A DNA stretch of 64,000 nucleotides. Origin: Metopolophium dirhodum. Lineage: Eukaryota > Arthropoda > Insecta > Hemiptera > Aphididae. Below are positions 45,516-57,518 of this stretch, piece by piece. The position numbers and the translations under genes are program-made. The stretch spans positions 30,408,241 to 30,472,240 of the forward strand of contig NC_083565.1 of assembly GCF_019925205.1 (NCBI RefSeq), read 5' to 3'. Position 1 is the first letter of the stretch, and each line of letters starts with the position of its first letter. A model generated the notes under the pieces. That model made no database searches and was not told the origin of the DNA. It saw only the letters and a list, made by a program, of their open reading frames with translations.

Positions 45516-45936
45516 ACACAGCCATTTGTTATCTCAGACTTACAAGCACGCAAAATAAGACATTTTACGCTCAACAGATCATAGTTAGATCCACCAGTTC
45601 AAAAAAGAATGAATTGACCTCTTATAAAATGTAAAGGTAAGATTATTATTATTATTATCTAGGGCATCATCTAAGCTTTTTGTAATATTTTAATTTTATA
45701 GGGAGTTTATTATATTAAGATGTACAAACAATTTACAATTCTAAAATACTCAACTTGCTTTACAATTAAAATATGATAAAAATCCATAAGATGCCCTAGA
45801 TAATAATCACACCTTTAAATTTTATAAGAGGTTATTCACTCTAATTTTTAAACAAACAGAGTTAAACGTTATTTGCTGATCGTATCATTTGGTATATTAC
45901 GCATTTTTAGGACGTAGATAACAAATGTCTGTGTAG
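45516..45936. mobile_element. 420-bp palindromic MITE in a kelch intron
   Basis: ACACAGCCATTTGTTATCT (45516) pairs with AGATAACAAATGTCTGTGT (45917). CCTCTTATAAAATGTAAAGG pairs with CCTTTAAATTTTATAAGAGG. ATTATTATCTAGGGCATC pairs with GATGCCCTAGATAATAAT. The arms are about 75-90% complementary over most of the length. No target duplication was identified. Confidence 0.75.
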
Positions 45937-46320
45937 AGTCCTTCTAAGAGAACATAAGATGATATTTTAGAAGTTAACAGTTGAAAAATAATAAATTTGA
46001 CTCGATAAGTTAAAAGTTATTACTGAAAAAATTATTAACTTAACTCAGTTTAATAAAAAGTTTATGTACTTTTTGTAATTAGTATGTGGATCACATAAAG
46101 AATGACTGCGTTCTTTCTAATTACTTAAATTATAATATTGTAATGTACAGTGTATATGTCTATTTTACATCACATGATTTTTTATTTTTTTTATTAGATA
46201 ACTTGCGGCAACAGTGGTCATTGGGTGTGGGGGAGGGAACTGTAGGTTTTTAAATTGGGTAGGTTGCTATTTCTGTGTGTTGTGTTTTGGCAGAATTTCT
46301 AATGGGGCACCCGTAGGTTT

Positions 46321-46349
46321 CTGCCATGCCCCGGGTGGGGGGATGGCAG
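46321..46349. other. G+C-rich hairpin at the duplication border
   Basis: CTGCCATGCCCC and GGGGGGATGGCAG form an imperfect hairpin with a GGGT loop. The duplicated block begins inside its left arm (46326). Copy 2 has only ATGCCCC of that arm. Confidence 0.7.
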
Positions 46350-47785
46350 CACTTGTTCTCCGGACACCGTGACTTGCCCGAAGAAAATTGGTATTTTTTA
46401 AAAATCTTGAACCCCAAACTAACACCATATTATGTAATTATTCACTATTCATAAGTTCAATCGTTTAAAACATATATATATTTAATTTTTGAGCAATACC
46501 CTGAAATATTTTTTTGTTTTTATCTTAACAAATAAGTACCTCTTTACGCCAAGGAAAAAAAAAGTTTGCTTATGTAATTTGATTTAGTTATATATTAATT
46601 TAACCATATTTATTTGTTGCAGATATTTGAATGTGTTAGTAATCGGGTAAAACATGAATTAGATTGTACATATGACAGTTTGCCTAAATTAATGGAACAT
46701 GTTCGTTAGTCGTTAGTACCCCAAGAGAATATATCAACAATTGTAGACGAGGAAACTCTTCTTAAAAATAATCCTAAATGTATGTTTTTTTCATCATTGT
46801 GCTTTTACTGTAAATTTATAATCTTATATAATATTTTATAATATTTTAAGGTGATGATTGATTTTGTCAATGAAGCTTCAAATTTCCATATTCTAAAGAA
46901 ACAACGGCACATTACTATGCCACAAACAATTCGTAATTCACCTAGACAGACTGGACTTAAAGTATTACTGAATTCTGATTTCAAATTATCTTTTCAATAC
47001 CATTCTATTTACTTATTTTTTTGCAGTGTCTTCTTGCCATGGATAGTGGATCAGGAATGAGGAAGTGTTATACAAGCTGGTATGATCCAGCAACCAAAAT
47101 TATTGTATAAAAAAATAGAAATGAGTATGCAGTTTGGAGGAGGATGTCGTCTAGCCTTAATAAAAGAACATTTCGTTTTTGCCTTGGCTAATAAATATAT
47201 TAATTCAAGATCAATTGAAATGCTTGACTTATCTTCACAATCACTCCAATGGAAATCAACAGTTAACATGTTAGTCGATCGCAATTTTTTTGCTGTTGGT
47301 GTATTAGATGATCGTATATACGCTGTGAGTTATACCATTAAATAACCTAACCTATAACTAATTTTGTGTTATTTATAATTATAATAATATTAAATGATAG
47401 GTTGGCGGAGCAATTGGTGTTCTCCTTTAAATAGTGCAGAGGTGTTTGACATAAGTATTCAAAAATGGCAATTGATATCTAATATGTATACTGAGAGAAT
47501 GGACCCTGGTGTTGCAGTACTCAATAATTTTTTATACGTGGTAAACTTTTTTTTTAATTATTAGTTTTGAATATGTACATTTAATTAAATTAAAATCTGT
47601 AGGTAGGAGGTCATAACCACCCATCTTCTTTGAGATCTGTTGAATGTTATGATCCTAGCCTTGACACGTGGACACCAGTCACACAGATGTCTACAAATCG
47701 CCCCTGGTTTAGGAGTCTTAGACGGTGTAATGTATGCTAGGTGGTAGTCATAAAATTGTTTTAAATAATTTTAATTTTCTATTAT

Positions 47786-48560
47786 ATTATCTCTGAGTAG
47801 ACTTCTATTTAAAATAATCTACATATTTTCTTTAAATATTTTACTGAAAATAAGGTCTACTTATTTACAGAGTAGGTAATAGCGTAATACCATACAGTTG
47901 ACTGCAGTATCACACATTTTTGCCCTTCACCTAAATTATTTTTAGTAGAAAAGAGTAGGTTCTAATTTGTAAAACAGAAGTTTGTATCGACACATTGCAC
48001 TCTTCAAGTAGTACAAAATAATCCCCATAGGTACTTTAGTATATACAAATTTCTTTCTATGTAATGTTAATTCATTGAAAATGTATTGTGTATTGTTGTC
48101 AACTCAGCGTGTTTAGAAAGACTAATACAAATGGAGTAACTTTTGTTCTAAGCAATATTTAATAATTTATTTTTTAATTTATCTTTAATATTCTTATACA
48201 ATACTAAATACTATTTCATAGCAGTATATAACATAAAGTAACATACATTAACAGTATTTGTAAATAGCAAACAGATGACTATAATGACGTATGCCTCCAC
48301 GTTTTTATGTTTTTTGGCCTGGATACACGTTTTTCGTTTTACTGCTAATTATTTTGTGATTTTCGTTGTCATCGTTATTTATTAACCAAAAAAATTTATG
48401 GTTCATAAATCATTTACTTATAGATGAAAAGTACCGAGTTATTCTAGATAACCTTCACGCGATATGCATAATATACAAAATGTCCCTAAATATCCTATTC
48501 CTTGCACTGCCCAGATTTTTACGAAAAGGTGATATGTATACAATTTGATTATAATATTAT
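47786..48560. repeat. Older tandem duplication, unit 1
   Basis: TTATCTCTGAGTAGACTTCT (47786) recurs as TTATCTCTCAGTAAACTTCT (49078). CAGAAGTTTGTATCGACA recurs as CAGAAGTTTGTATTAACA. CATACATTAACAGTATTTG (48242) recurs as CATACATTAACAGCGTTTG (50331). The two units are roughly 75% alike by eye. The second unit (49076-50598) is interrupted by later insertions including the MITE at 49535. Confidence 0.7.
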
Positions 48561-48879
48561 ATTGAAGTCTGTCTACAATATATGAAACCCGTCGGAGGGA
48601 TGTGACCGCGTCGTCAAAAGGCGTGAAGTAGCTGCCCTCGCGACATATGGCTAAAGGTGTAACAACCCCCGAGGGAATGGTCTTATACTCCCCGTCACAC
48701 AGTGGTTATCAATGTCTACAATATACTACAAATTATTTTTCATTACACTCATAACAGATTATGACAAATTATGTATCAACAATAATTGAAATAATACTAT
48801 AACATTCTAAGAGTCAACATATTTTGATAATTTCATCAAGTATTGACAATTTTTGAATAAATTACTTATCTGTATTGGT

Positions 48880-49080
48880 TTCTTAGCTAAGTTTTTATTT
48901 TGGTTTTCCGGACGCTCTTGAAAACTTCTAGAAATGTTTTACTAATTATCCTTCAAAATACCATTTGAATTAATTTTCCTACCAGAAAAGATACTGAAGT
49001 AAGGTGACGAAAGACACAATCAATTAAAAATTAAACACATTAGTGTAAAATCAATATCGCTCCACTCAGAATCTAAATTA
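48880..49080 (-). repeat. Repeat R1, left part, inverted
   Basis: TTTTCCTACCAGAAAAGATA, GTGTAAAATCAATATCGCTC and ACTCAGAATCTAAATT. An identical copy with one difference lies at 54990-55188. Confidence 0.65.
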
Positions 49081-49534
49081 TCTCTCAGTAAACTTCTAAC
49101 TAAATCATCTACATATTTTCTTTAAAATATATTCTTATGAAAATAAAGATTATTTATATTCAGTGTAGGTAATAGTATTATTATTCTATACTGTTGACAA
49201 CGTATTTTTGACCTAAATAAATTTCAGTAAAAAAAGGTTAAGTTCTTATTGAATAACAGAAGTTTGTATTAACAAAAGACACACCTTAAGTAGCACAAAA
49301 AAAATGAATGAATTTGAAATAATTTGGTTTTGCCCAACGCTTTTAAATCAAATTAATGGTGTTAATGTATATTATTATGTTATTTTTTGTTATGTTATAT
49401 AAACTGTAAATAGACACCTTGCCCTCATCGTATGTACGCTCTGAGCTAATGACTCTCTAGAATAAATTCAGATCAGCACTGTTAGCTTTGTTTAGGTACA
49501 ATGGTGTGCGTTTGTCGAGCCTACGGTATCTAAG

Positions 49535-49909
49535 CCTGGGCATAAACGAGTTAAACAGTTGATGTTAAGTTAATTTTAACCTTTTAAAATTTTATATTTA
49601 CTAACTTGACTAATGTTTATTGATATAAACTTAATAAATAACGAGTTACTTTTTATCAAATCCAAGTTAAGTTAATTTATAAATAATTAAATAATAAATA
49701 TAATACAATTATTATTGATGATACATATGATACTTTTTATTATTTTAAACCATATTACTGACTATTTATATATTAAAAAAAAAATGACTTAACTTAACTG
49801 AGCTGAAAAAAAAATTAGGATACCTAACTATAAACTTTAAACTTATTAAAACGATTTCAATCAACTTAACTTAACTCAATTAAAAAATATTATCATTAAC
49901 TTGTCCAGG
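49535..49909. mobile_element. 375-bp hAT-like MITE
   Basis: CCTGGGCATAAACGAGTTAA at the left and the inverse of the right end (CCTGGACAAGTTAATGATAA) are terminal repeats. Subterminal TTAAGTTAAGTTAA words are frequent. The copy-2 homologue is cut inside this element at 55696. Confidence 0.6.
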
Positions 49910-51051
49910 CTTACAGTACGATCATCGCTTCTCGCGTATGAATCACTTATTGACAACGTGTCTGAGGTTAATGTGATGCTAAAATGCGATATATTACTGT
50001 AGCCTCAGCGATCTTACTTCTCTGGCCTGACCTATATTAATAATAAATTAAACATCTTAAGATATAACCCACCTTATAATTTTATATTGATGACCGTCTA
50101 CAATCTACCATTTTTTGTACGTAACGTTAATTTATTCATATTAGTCAAATGTGTATTGTACGTAAAATGTATAATTGTGTACAACATAGGCCATAGGGTG
50201 TACAGGATGACCTGACAAATGAAATAACTTTTGTTCTTATCAATATTTAATGATTTATTTTGTATTCATCTTGAATATCTTAATACAATACAAATATTAC
50301 TATTTCATAACAGTTTACAACATAAAAAAACATACATTAACAGCGTTTGTGACTCGTAAAGATTTGGCTTTATGATTACGTATGCCTCCACATTTTTATA
50401 TTTTTTAACATAAATAATAAAGTGTAAACGTTAAAATAATAAAATGTTTTACCTTGAGTAAGCTTTTCGTTGTCATCGTTTCTTATAAAACAAAATAAGA
50501 TTTGAGTTATTGTCGAGTGTTCGAGTTATTCTGGCTGGTAACTTGGACGCGATATGCGATCTACACACATTGCCCCTAAATTTCCTAACCTGTGCGCCGC
50601 CAGTTTTACAAATTTTCCGCGATTCTATAAAATTTGAAAATTAAATTGTATATTATTTTAGTTGCCGACTTACTTATAATACTTTTACACTAATTTACTA
50701 CCCGATACCATTTAGGAGGGGTCTGTAGTGTGAATTATATCGAAAAATAATTACTTCACGTGGACAATTCTCAGGCCTAGTAGAATTGTCGGATTTTGAT
50801 AACTATTTTTTGATCTGAAGGAAAAAGATTTCCTACATACCGCATCGAACTCCGGTTTTTTAATTTATTAAAACATAAATTATGGGGTATAAATCATGTT
50901 CACAATTCTTAAATGTTTGTAAATATATTTAAATACCTACTTTCCTAACCCTTACTTACCCCTGTCGGCTGTCTATGTAGGTATGTATGTATTATTTTTT
51001 TACCTACCTTAACACCTTATAAGGCACAAGAAAATACTGGCAAAAATTAAT

Positions 51052-51416
51052 ATTAAAAAAAGGTGTGTAAGTAGGTGTCGCTCTGCTGTACAGTAGGTTA
51101 CAAGTGGGTCACTGTAATGGATGGTGTTAAATTTGAATTCAATGATATAATAAATATTATTTATTGATTGTATAAGAAAAACGATTCTGAGCGAAAACAA
51201 CCATCCAGCTAATGATATTACTAAGTATATTCAGTGATATTAAGGTGAATATAGTAATTTATGTATAACCTATTTACGTGAAATCTTGTTTTAAATTTTC
51301 AATCGTTAGCTATAAAAGTTAATGTATAACATTTTATAAATTTTTAACTACAAAATAAAAAAACACACGTCATTGTAAAATCAATACATTCATCGTTTCG
51401 CTCAGAATCTAAAATT
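51052..51416 (-). repeat. Repeat R1, complete short copy
   Basis: Reading on +: AAAAAAAGGTGTGTAAGTAG, CTCTGCTGTACAGTAGG, TTTGAATTCAATGATATAA, ACGATTCTGAGCGAAAAC. Then the left end inverted: GTCATTGTAAAATCAATACA, CATCGTTTCGCTCAGAATCT. It shows both ends of the family in about 365 bp and is the best reference copy in the window. Confidence 0.8.
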
Positions 51417-52433
51417 GTGTATCAAATAACTAAATAGAGAATTTGTATAAAAATTACATTCTAAATAAATTTAGAATTTAATTATTGATTTATCAAATTG
51501 TTTGATTTTGTCGAAACACAACTGTAATAGTTCTGTATAAAATAACATAAACTAATTATTTAATATTAACCATGCATTTATATAATTATATGGTATAAAA
51601 TATGTATTAAAAGTTGTAATGTTAGGTAGGTACGGACTACGAAGTACCTTATTCTATAACTTATATTACGAGTTAGGACACATAAGTACCTAGTTGGTGC
51701 AATTATAATACATAATAACTAAATAATTAATAAATACACACTAATTACTATTTAGAATTTACTATATTGCACATTTGCACCAATTGTATTGTTGTAACTT
51801 GTAGAACTTATTACTTGTCAATCGAATTTCAAAAATGACTAACTAGTTAGGTACCTACCTATACCTTCACGTGTAGGCTCAAACTTAATATGATCCTTAT
51901 GATGCTATCAATGTGTTGATTATAGTATATACCTATAAATAAATTATACTATTGAAAAGATATAGTACATAAACATATTATATCATATTAATCAATACAA
52001 AATATTATATTCAATTTATACATTATTAATTATGCTTACAATAAAATAGTACTTTTTATGTGTATAAAATGATTAAATTAAATATTTAAAATTAATAATA
52101 AATAATTTAAATTTTAACTTTGATCGCGTATTTGATAAATGATAAAAAGAAAATTACCTAACTATTAACTACCTTATATAATATAATATTGTGTGTTGCG
52201 AGCGTTTATTTGAAAAAAGTAATTTACAATATTATACAATATATTATTATCATTATATACTTTAAGTGCAGTATACAAATATTTGTTTTGATCATTACTT
52301 AAGACTTTGGGAATCGGAATTCATTATCTTGCAAAGTTGCAAACTTATTAATATTTAACACTAAATAGGTATGAATGGTATTCTATTTGTAGTGTACTTT
52401 ATTTCTGAACGAGTATTCAAATTTAAAACTATT
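51417..52433. other. No recognised gene
   Basis: A+T-rich spacer between the two duplication copies. Confidence 0.5.
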
Positions 52434-52730
52434 ATGCCCCGGGTGGGGGGATGGCAGCACTTGTTCTCCGGACACCGTGACTTGCCCGAAGAAAATTGGT
52501 ATTTTTTAAAAATCTTGAACCCCAAACTAACACCATATTATGTAATTATTCACTATTCATAAGTTCAATCGTTTAAAACATATATATATTTAATTTTTGA
52601 GCAATACCCTGAAATATTTTTTTGTTTTTATCTTAACAAATAAGTACCTCTTTACGCCAAGGAAAAAAAAAGTTTGCTTATGTAATTTGATTTAGTTATA
52701 TATTAATTTAACCATATTTATTTGTTGCAG

Positions 52731-53853
52731 ATATTTGAATGTGTTAGTAATCGGGTAAAACATGAATTAGATTGTACATATGACAGTTTGCCTAAATTAA
52801 TGGAACATGTTCGTTAGTCGTTAGTACCCCAAGAGAATATATCAACAATTGTAGACGAGGAAACTCTTCTTAAAAATAATCCTAAATGTATGTTTTTTTC
52901 ATCATTGTGCTTTTACTGTAAATTTATAATCTTATATAATATTTTATAATATTTTAAGGTGATGATTGATTTTGTCAATGAAGCTTCAAATTTCCATATT
53001 CTAAAGAAACAACGGCACATTACTATGCCACAAACAATTCGTAATTCACCTAGACAGACTGGACTTAAAGTATTACTGAATTCTGATTTCAAATTATCTT
53101 TTCAATACCATTCTATTTACTTATTTTTTTGCAGTGTCTTCTTGCCATGGATAGTGGATCAGGAATGAGGAAGTGTTATACAAGCTGGTATGATCCAGCA
53201 ACCAAAATTATTGTATAAAAAAATAGAAATGAGTATGCAGTTTGGAGGAGGATGTCGTCTAGCCTTAATAAAAGAACATTTCGTTTTTGCCTTGGCTAAT
53301 AAATATATTAATTCAAGATCAATTGAAATGCTTGACTTATCTTCACAATCACTCCAATGGAAATCAACAGTTAACATGTTAGTCGATCGCAATTTTTTTG
53401 CTGTTGGTGTATTAGATGATCGTATATACGCTGTGAGTTATACCATTAAATAACCTAACCTATAACTAATTTTGTGTTATTTATAATTATAATAATATTA
53501 AATGATAGGTTGGCGGAGCAATTGGTGTTCTCCTTTAAATAGTGCAGAGGTGTTTGACATAAGTATTCAAAAATGGCAATTGATATCTAATATGTATACT
53601 GAGAGAATGGACCCTGGTGTTGCAGTACTCAATAATTTTTTATACGTGGTAAACTTTTTTTTTAATTATTAGTTTTGAATATGTACATTTAATTAAATTA
53701 AAATCTGTAGGTAGGAGGTCATAACCACCCATCTTCTTTGAGATCTGTTGAATGTTATGATCCTAGCCTTGACACGTGGACACCAGTCACACAGATGTCT
53801 ACAAATCGCCCCTGGTTTAGGAGTCTTAGACGGTGTAATGTATGCTAGGTGGT
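52731..53853 (+). pseudogene. Second copy of the kelch-like 3' exons
   Basis: It has the same exons and exactly the same stops and frameshifts as 46623-47745. The copy has no leader, BTB or early BACK exon upstream. The shared lesions show that the gene was already dead when this block was copied or homogenised. Confidence 0.85.
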
Positions 53854-56479
53854 AGTCATAAAATTGTTTTAAATAATTTTAATTTTCTATTATATTATCT
53901 CTGAGTAGACTTCTATTTAAAATAATCTACATATTTTCTTTAAATATTTTACTGAAAATAAGGTCTACTTATTTACAGAGTAGGTAATAGCGTAATACCA
54001 TACAGTTGACTGCAGTATCACACATTTTTGCCCTTCACCTAAATTATTTTTAGTAGAAAAGAGTAGGTTCTAATTTGTAAAACAGAAGTTTGTATCGACA
54101 CATTGCACTCTTCAAGTAGTACAAAATAATCCCCATAGGTACTTTAGTATATACAAATTTCTTTCTATGTAATGTTAATTCATTGAAAATGTATTGTGTA
54201 TTGTTGTCAACTCAGCGTGTTTAGAAAGACTAATACAAATGGAGTAACTTTTGTTCTAAGCAATATTTAATAATTTATTTTTTAATTTATCTTTAATATT
54301 CTTATACAATACTAAATACTATTTCATAGCAGTATATAACATAAAGTAACATACATTAACAGTATTTGTAAATAGCAAACAGATGACTATAATGACGTAT
54401 GCCTCCACGTTTTTATGTTTTTTGGCCTGGATACACGTTTTTCGTTTTACTGCTAATTATTTTGTGATTTTCGTTGTCATCGTTATTTATTAACCAAAAA
54501 AATTTATGGTTCATAAATCATTTACTTATAGATGAAAAGTACCGAGTTATTCTAGATAACCTTCACGCGATATGCATAATATACAAAATGTCCCTAAATA
54601 TCCTATTCCTTGCACTGCCCAGATTTTTACGAAAAGGTGATATGTATACAATTTGATTATAATATTATATTGAAGTCTGTCTACAATATATGAAACCCGT
54701 CGGAGGGATGTGACCGCGTCGTCAAAAGGCGTGAAGTAGCTGCCCTCGCGACATATGGCTAAAGGTGTAACAACCCCCGAGGGAATGGTCTTATACTCCC
54801 CGTCACACAGTGGTTATCAATGTCTACAATATACTACAAATTATTTTTCATTACACTCATAACAGATTATGACAAATTATGTATCAACAATAATTGAAAT
54901 AATACTATAACATTCTAAGAGTCAACATATTTTGATAATTTCATCAAGTATTGACAATTTTTGAATAAATTACTTATCTGTATTGGTTTCTTAGCTAAGT
55001 TTTTATTTTGGTTTTCCGGACGCTCTTGAAAACTTCTAGAAATGTTTTACTAATTATCCTTCAAAATACCATTTGAATTAATTTTCCTACCAGAAAAGAT
55101 ACTGAAGTAAGGTGACGAAAGACACAATCAATTAAAAATTAAACACATTAGTGTAAAATCAATATCGCTCCATTCAGAATCTAAATTATCTCTCAGTAAA
55201 CTTCTAACTAAATCATCTACATATTTTCTTTAAAATATATTCTTATGAAAATAAAGATTATTTATATTCAGTGTAGGTAATAGTATTATTATTCTATACT
55301 GTTGACAACGTATTTTTGACCTAAATAAATTTCAGTAAAAAAAGGTTAAGTTCTTATTGAATAACAGAAGTTTGTATTAACAAAAGACACACCTTAAGTA
55401 GCACAAAAAAAATGAATGAATTTGAAATAATTTGGTTTTGCCCAACGCTTTTAAATCAAATTAATGGTGTTAATGTATATTATTATGTTATTTTTTGTTA
55501 TGTTATATAAACTGTAAATAGACACCTTGCCCTCATCGTATGTACGCTCTGAGCTAATGACTCTCTAGAATAAATTCAGATCAGCACTGTTAGCTTTGTT
55601 AAGGTACAATGGTGTGCGTTTGTCGAGCCTACGGTATCTAAGCCTGGGCATAAACGAGTTAAACAGTTGATGTTAAGTTAATTTTAACCTTTTAAATACT
55701 AACTTGGACCCGATATGCGATCTACACACATTGCCCCTAAATTTCCTAACCTGTGCGCCGCCCAGAATTTTTACGAAGAGATGATAGTATACATTATACT
55801 ACATATTATATTACATAATATACGACAAAACTCGATTATAAAATTATATTGACGACTGTCTACAATACACGACAATATTAACTAAAAGTTACTTAAACTC
55901 GTTATCTTTTTTTGGTACTAACTTTTAATTTAATAGGTTACCATTGTATCATGACTTATCGTGTTCACATCAACTTAATATTTTATGTACAGATGTATAA
56001 TGTATTAAAATCAAATTACATTTTTATGTCACCCATTCTTTTGAATTGTAGTTTGAGATTTTTTTTTGCGTTAGTTTTTATCGTATCTCTTCTAGATGAA
56101 ATAATTATTGAAATGTCCTAGACCATACACAGAGAATTTCTAAATTAATAAAGTTAATATATCATTACTGATTTGAGTTTGACATATATTAGGTATAATA
56201 TATCGGTGGGCGTCGGTCATCCCATAATTGGAAGTTTATTTTAAATTAAATATTATTTTTTAATCAAATAATACTGAAAAATATATATATATATTTGATT
56301 ACGGCATCTGAACATGTTTTTTGAATTTAAGTAACTATATAGCATTATAATTTATTTTTTCTTAATATGAACTGTAGTTGAAACAAAATTAAGTCTTAAT
56401 TAGATTTAAAATCCAATTAAAATCCAATTTGCAATTTGTAATTGTTAAAAATGTTCTAAAGTCCACATAAAATTAGTAT

Positions 56480-56710
56480 AATATTGTTAATAACGTTTAC
56501 TCGTTAACATATATATATATATACTCGTTTATAGAGATGATATATTGAGTAACACTCCAACACACCTTTAATTTTTCCGTAATTGGAAAATAGTAATAAT
56601 TCAGAATCGTTATTAGTTGTATTCGTTCCAACACGTCTCTTATCTTTTCGTTTATAGAAAAGTGACAATCATTCGGATTTACACTAATAAAATGTAGACA
56701 AAAGTAAATT
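56480..56710 (-). repeat. Dispersed repeat R2, copy 2
   Basis: Inverse of 33830-34110: GTTTACTCGTTAACATATAT, ACTCGTTTATAGAGATGATA, TTGAGTAACACTCCAACACA, ATCTTTTCGTTTATAGAAAAG and TTTACACTAATAAAATGTAG. Similarity extends through the full 230 bp with small gaps. Confidence 0.6.
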
Positions 56711-56946
56711 GATTATAAAAAATATAAATAGTTATGGATTTTAAAAATAAAGATAAAGAATAAACCATCCCGGGGATCAATATTTACCATAATATGATGT
56801 TTAAAAATATTATTTTTTTTAAAAAACCTTATACATCATTCAAATTCAACTTACGAGGATTTAGAAAATTTTATTTAGGTATGAAAACGTCCAAAATTTA
56901 CCAGAGAATAAAAAAGTATATTTAATGATTAAAATTTAAAATAAAA

Positions 56947-57075
56947 AATATTAACGCCTGTCTAACTATATTAGATAAACAAATTAAAGAAGACTGTATT
57001 AGACATAATTTTGTTTCCGAATACGATGATTTACATATCGATGTATATTATAACGGTGTAATAGAGTTAAAATAA
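56947..57075 (+). pseudogene. Unidentified coding remnant next to repeat R2
   Basis: A 42-codon open stretch (NINACLTILDKQIKEDCIRH, then NFVSEYDDLHIDVYYNG) ends at a stop. Upstream, other frames give plausible peptide (STYEDLENFI, NVQNLPENKKVYLMIKI) separated by frame changes. It looks like a decayed gene, not recognised. Its position beside R2 suggests it belonged to the same element family as the genes at 34260-35632. Confidence 0.35.
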
Positions 57076-57164
57076 ATTTATGTAGAAATAATTGTATACC
57101 AACACTGTAATTTTCGCCAAAAAAACAACCCCTAAAAAAATATATATGTAATTTATATTAATCC

Positions 57165-57265
57165 ACCATAAGTGGACTTTAGTAAATACGACAAACTTGG
57201 TATAACTTTGATACTTTAGAGTTAAATCCATACAGTTACGTACAAACAGCACGGGGTCTGCGATC
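57165..57265 (-). repeat. Fragment of the element at 20027-20527, inverted
   Basis: CCACCATAAGTGGAC, ATACGACAAACTTGGTATAA and CAGCACGGGGTC are the inverse of 20210-20300. Confidence 0.7.
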
Positions 57266-57518
57266 TACCGCAGGTGATATATATATAAATTATTCAATAC
57301 GTAGGTATTACTTATTATTCATAAAACGTAATACTTAGGTACCTACCTCATTTAACTTTATATTATAATAAATGATTTATTTTAATAGTATAGCTATAAA
57401 TGCACCATCTTTTTTAATATTTGTACATTCGGACTTTGTAGTTATTATATACATTTTGTAAAATAACGGTAGTATATTATAATAATTATAGTATATAATA
57501 GTAATATTAGTATTTTGA

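Larger units (their letters stand above)
42600..47745 (+). pseudogene. Kelch-like (BTB-BACK-kelch) gene, broken
   Basis: A leader exon ends at 42859 (TTTATAG|GTAAGT). The next starts at 43366 and holds the ATG at 43391. A BTB exon (43601-43829, CDIKLETDDGVIVCAHKVVL, SASPYFRAMF, LLVDYIYTGDI) has a GTAGGT donor. Exons 44864-45034 (VLLPAAMLLQLDYV, then ELLSSSEAYIK) and 45094-45183 (DEFLSLSSKEVINLI) give the BACK region. 46623-46779 (CVSNRVKHELDC), 46851-47000, 47030-47340 (MLDLSSQSLQWKSTVNML), 47400-47540 and 47604-47745 (SVECYDPSLDTWTPVTQM) give kelch blades. Lesions are a frameshift after DYVKDM, early closure at 45181, a stop in 46623-46779, an extra GATT near 46855, stops near 47060 and 47100, and a frameshift near 47705. 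Kelch-like BTB proteins normally serve as Cullin-3 adaptors; this copy cannot. Confidence 0.8.
46326..51073. repeat. Segmental duplication, copy 1
   Basis: 46326-49588 matches 52434-55696 base for base at an offset of 6,108, with two differences found by eye (49092 C/T and 49492 T/A, copy-1 positions). The match resumes as 50538-50598 with 55702-55762, and then 50599-51073 with 58909-59383 (about 10 differences in 475 bp). Copy 1 has 949 bp (49589-50537) absent from copy 2 and lacks the 3,146 bp present at 55763-58908. It carries the 3' half of the kelch pseudogene. Confidence 0.9.

Noticed and set aside
47051..47284. Minus-strand 77-residue frame, present in both duplication copies
   Set aside because: Antisense of the kelch exon that has clear kelch-blade sequence on +.
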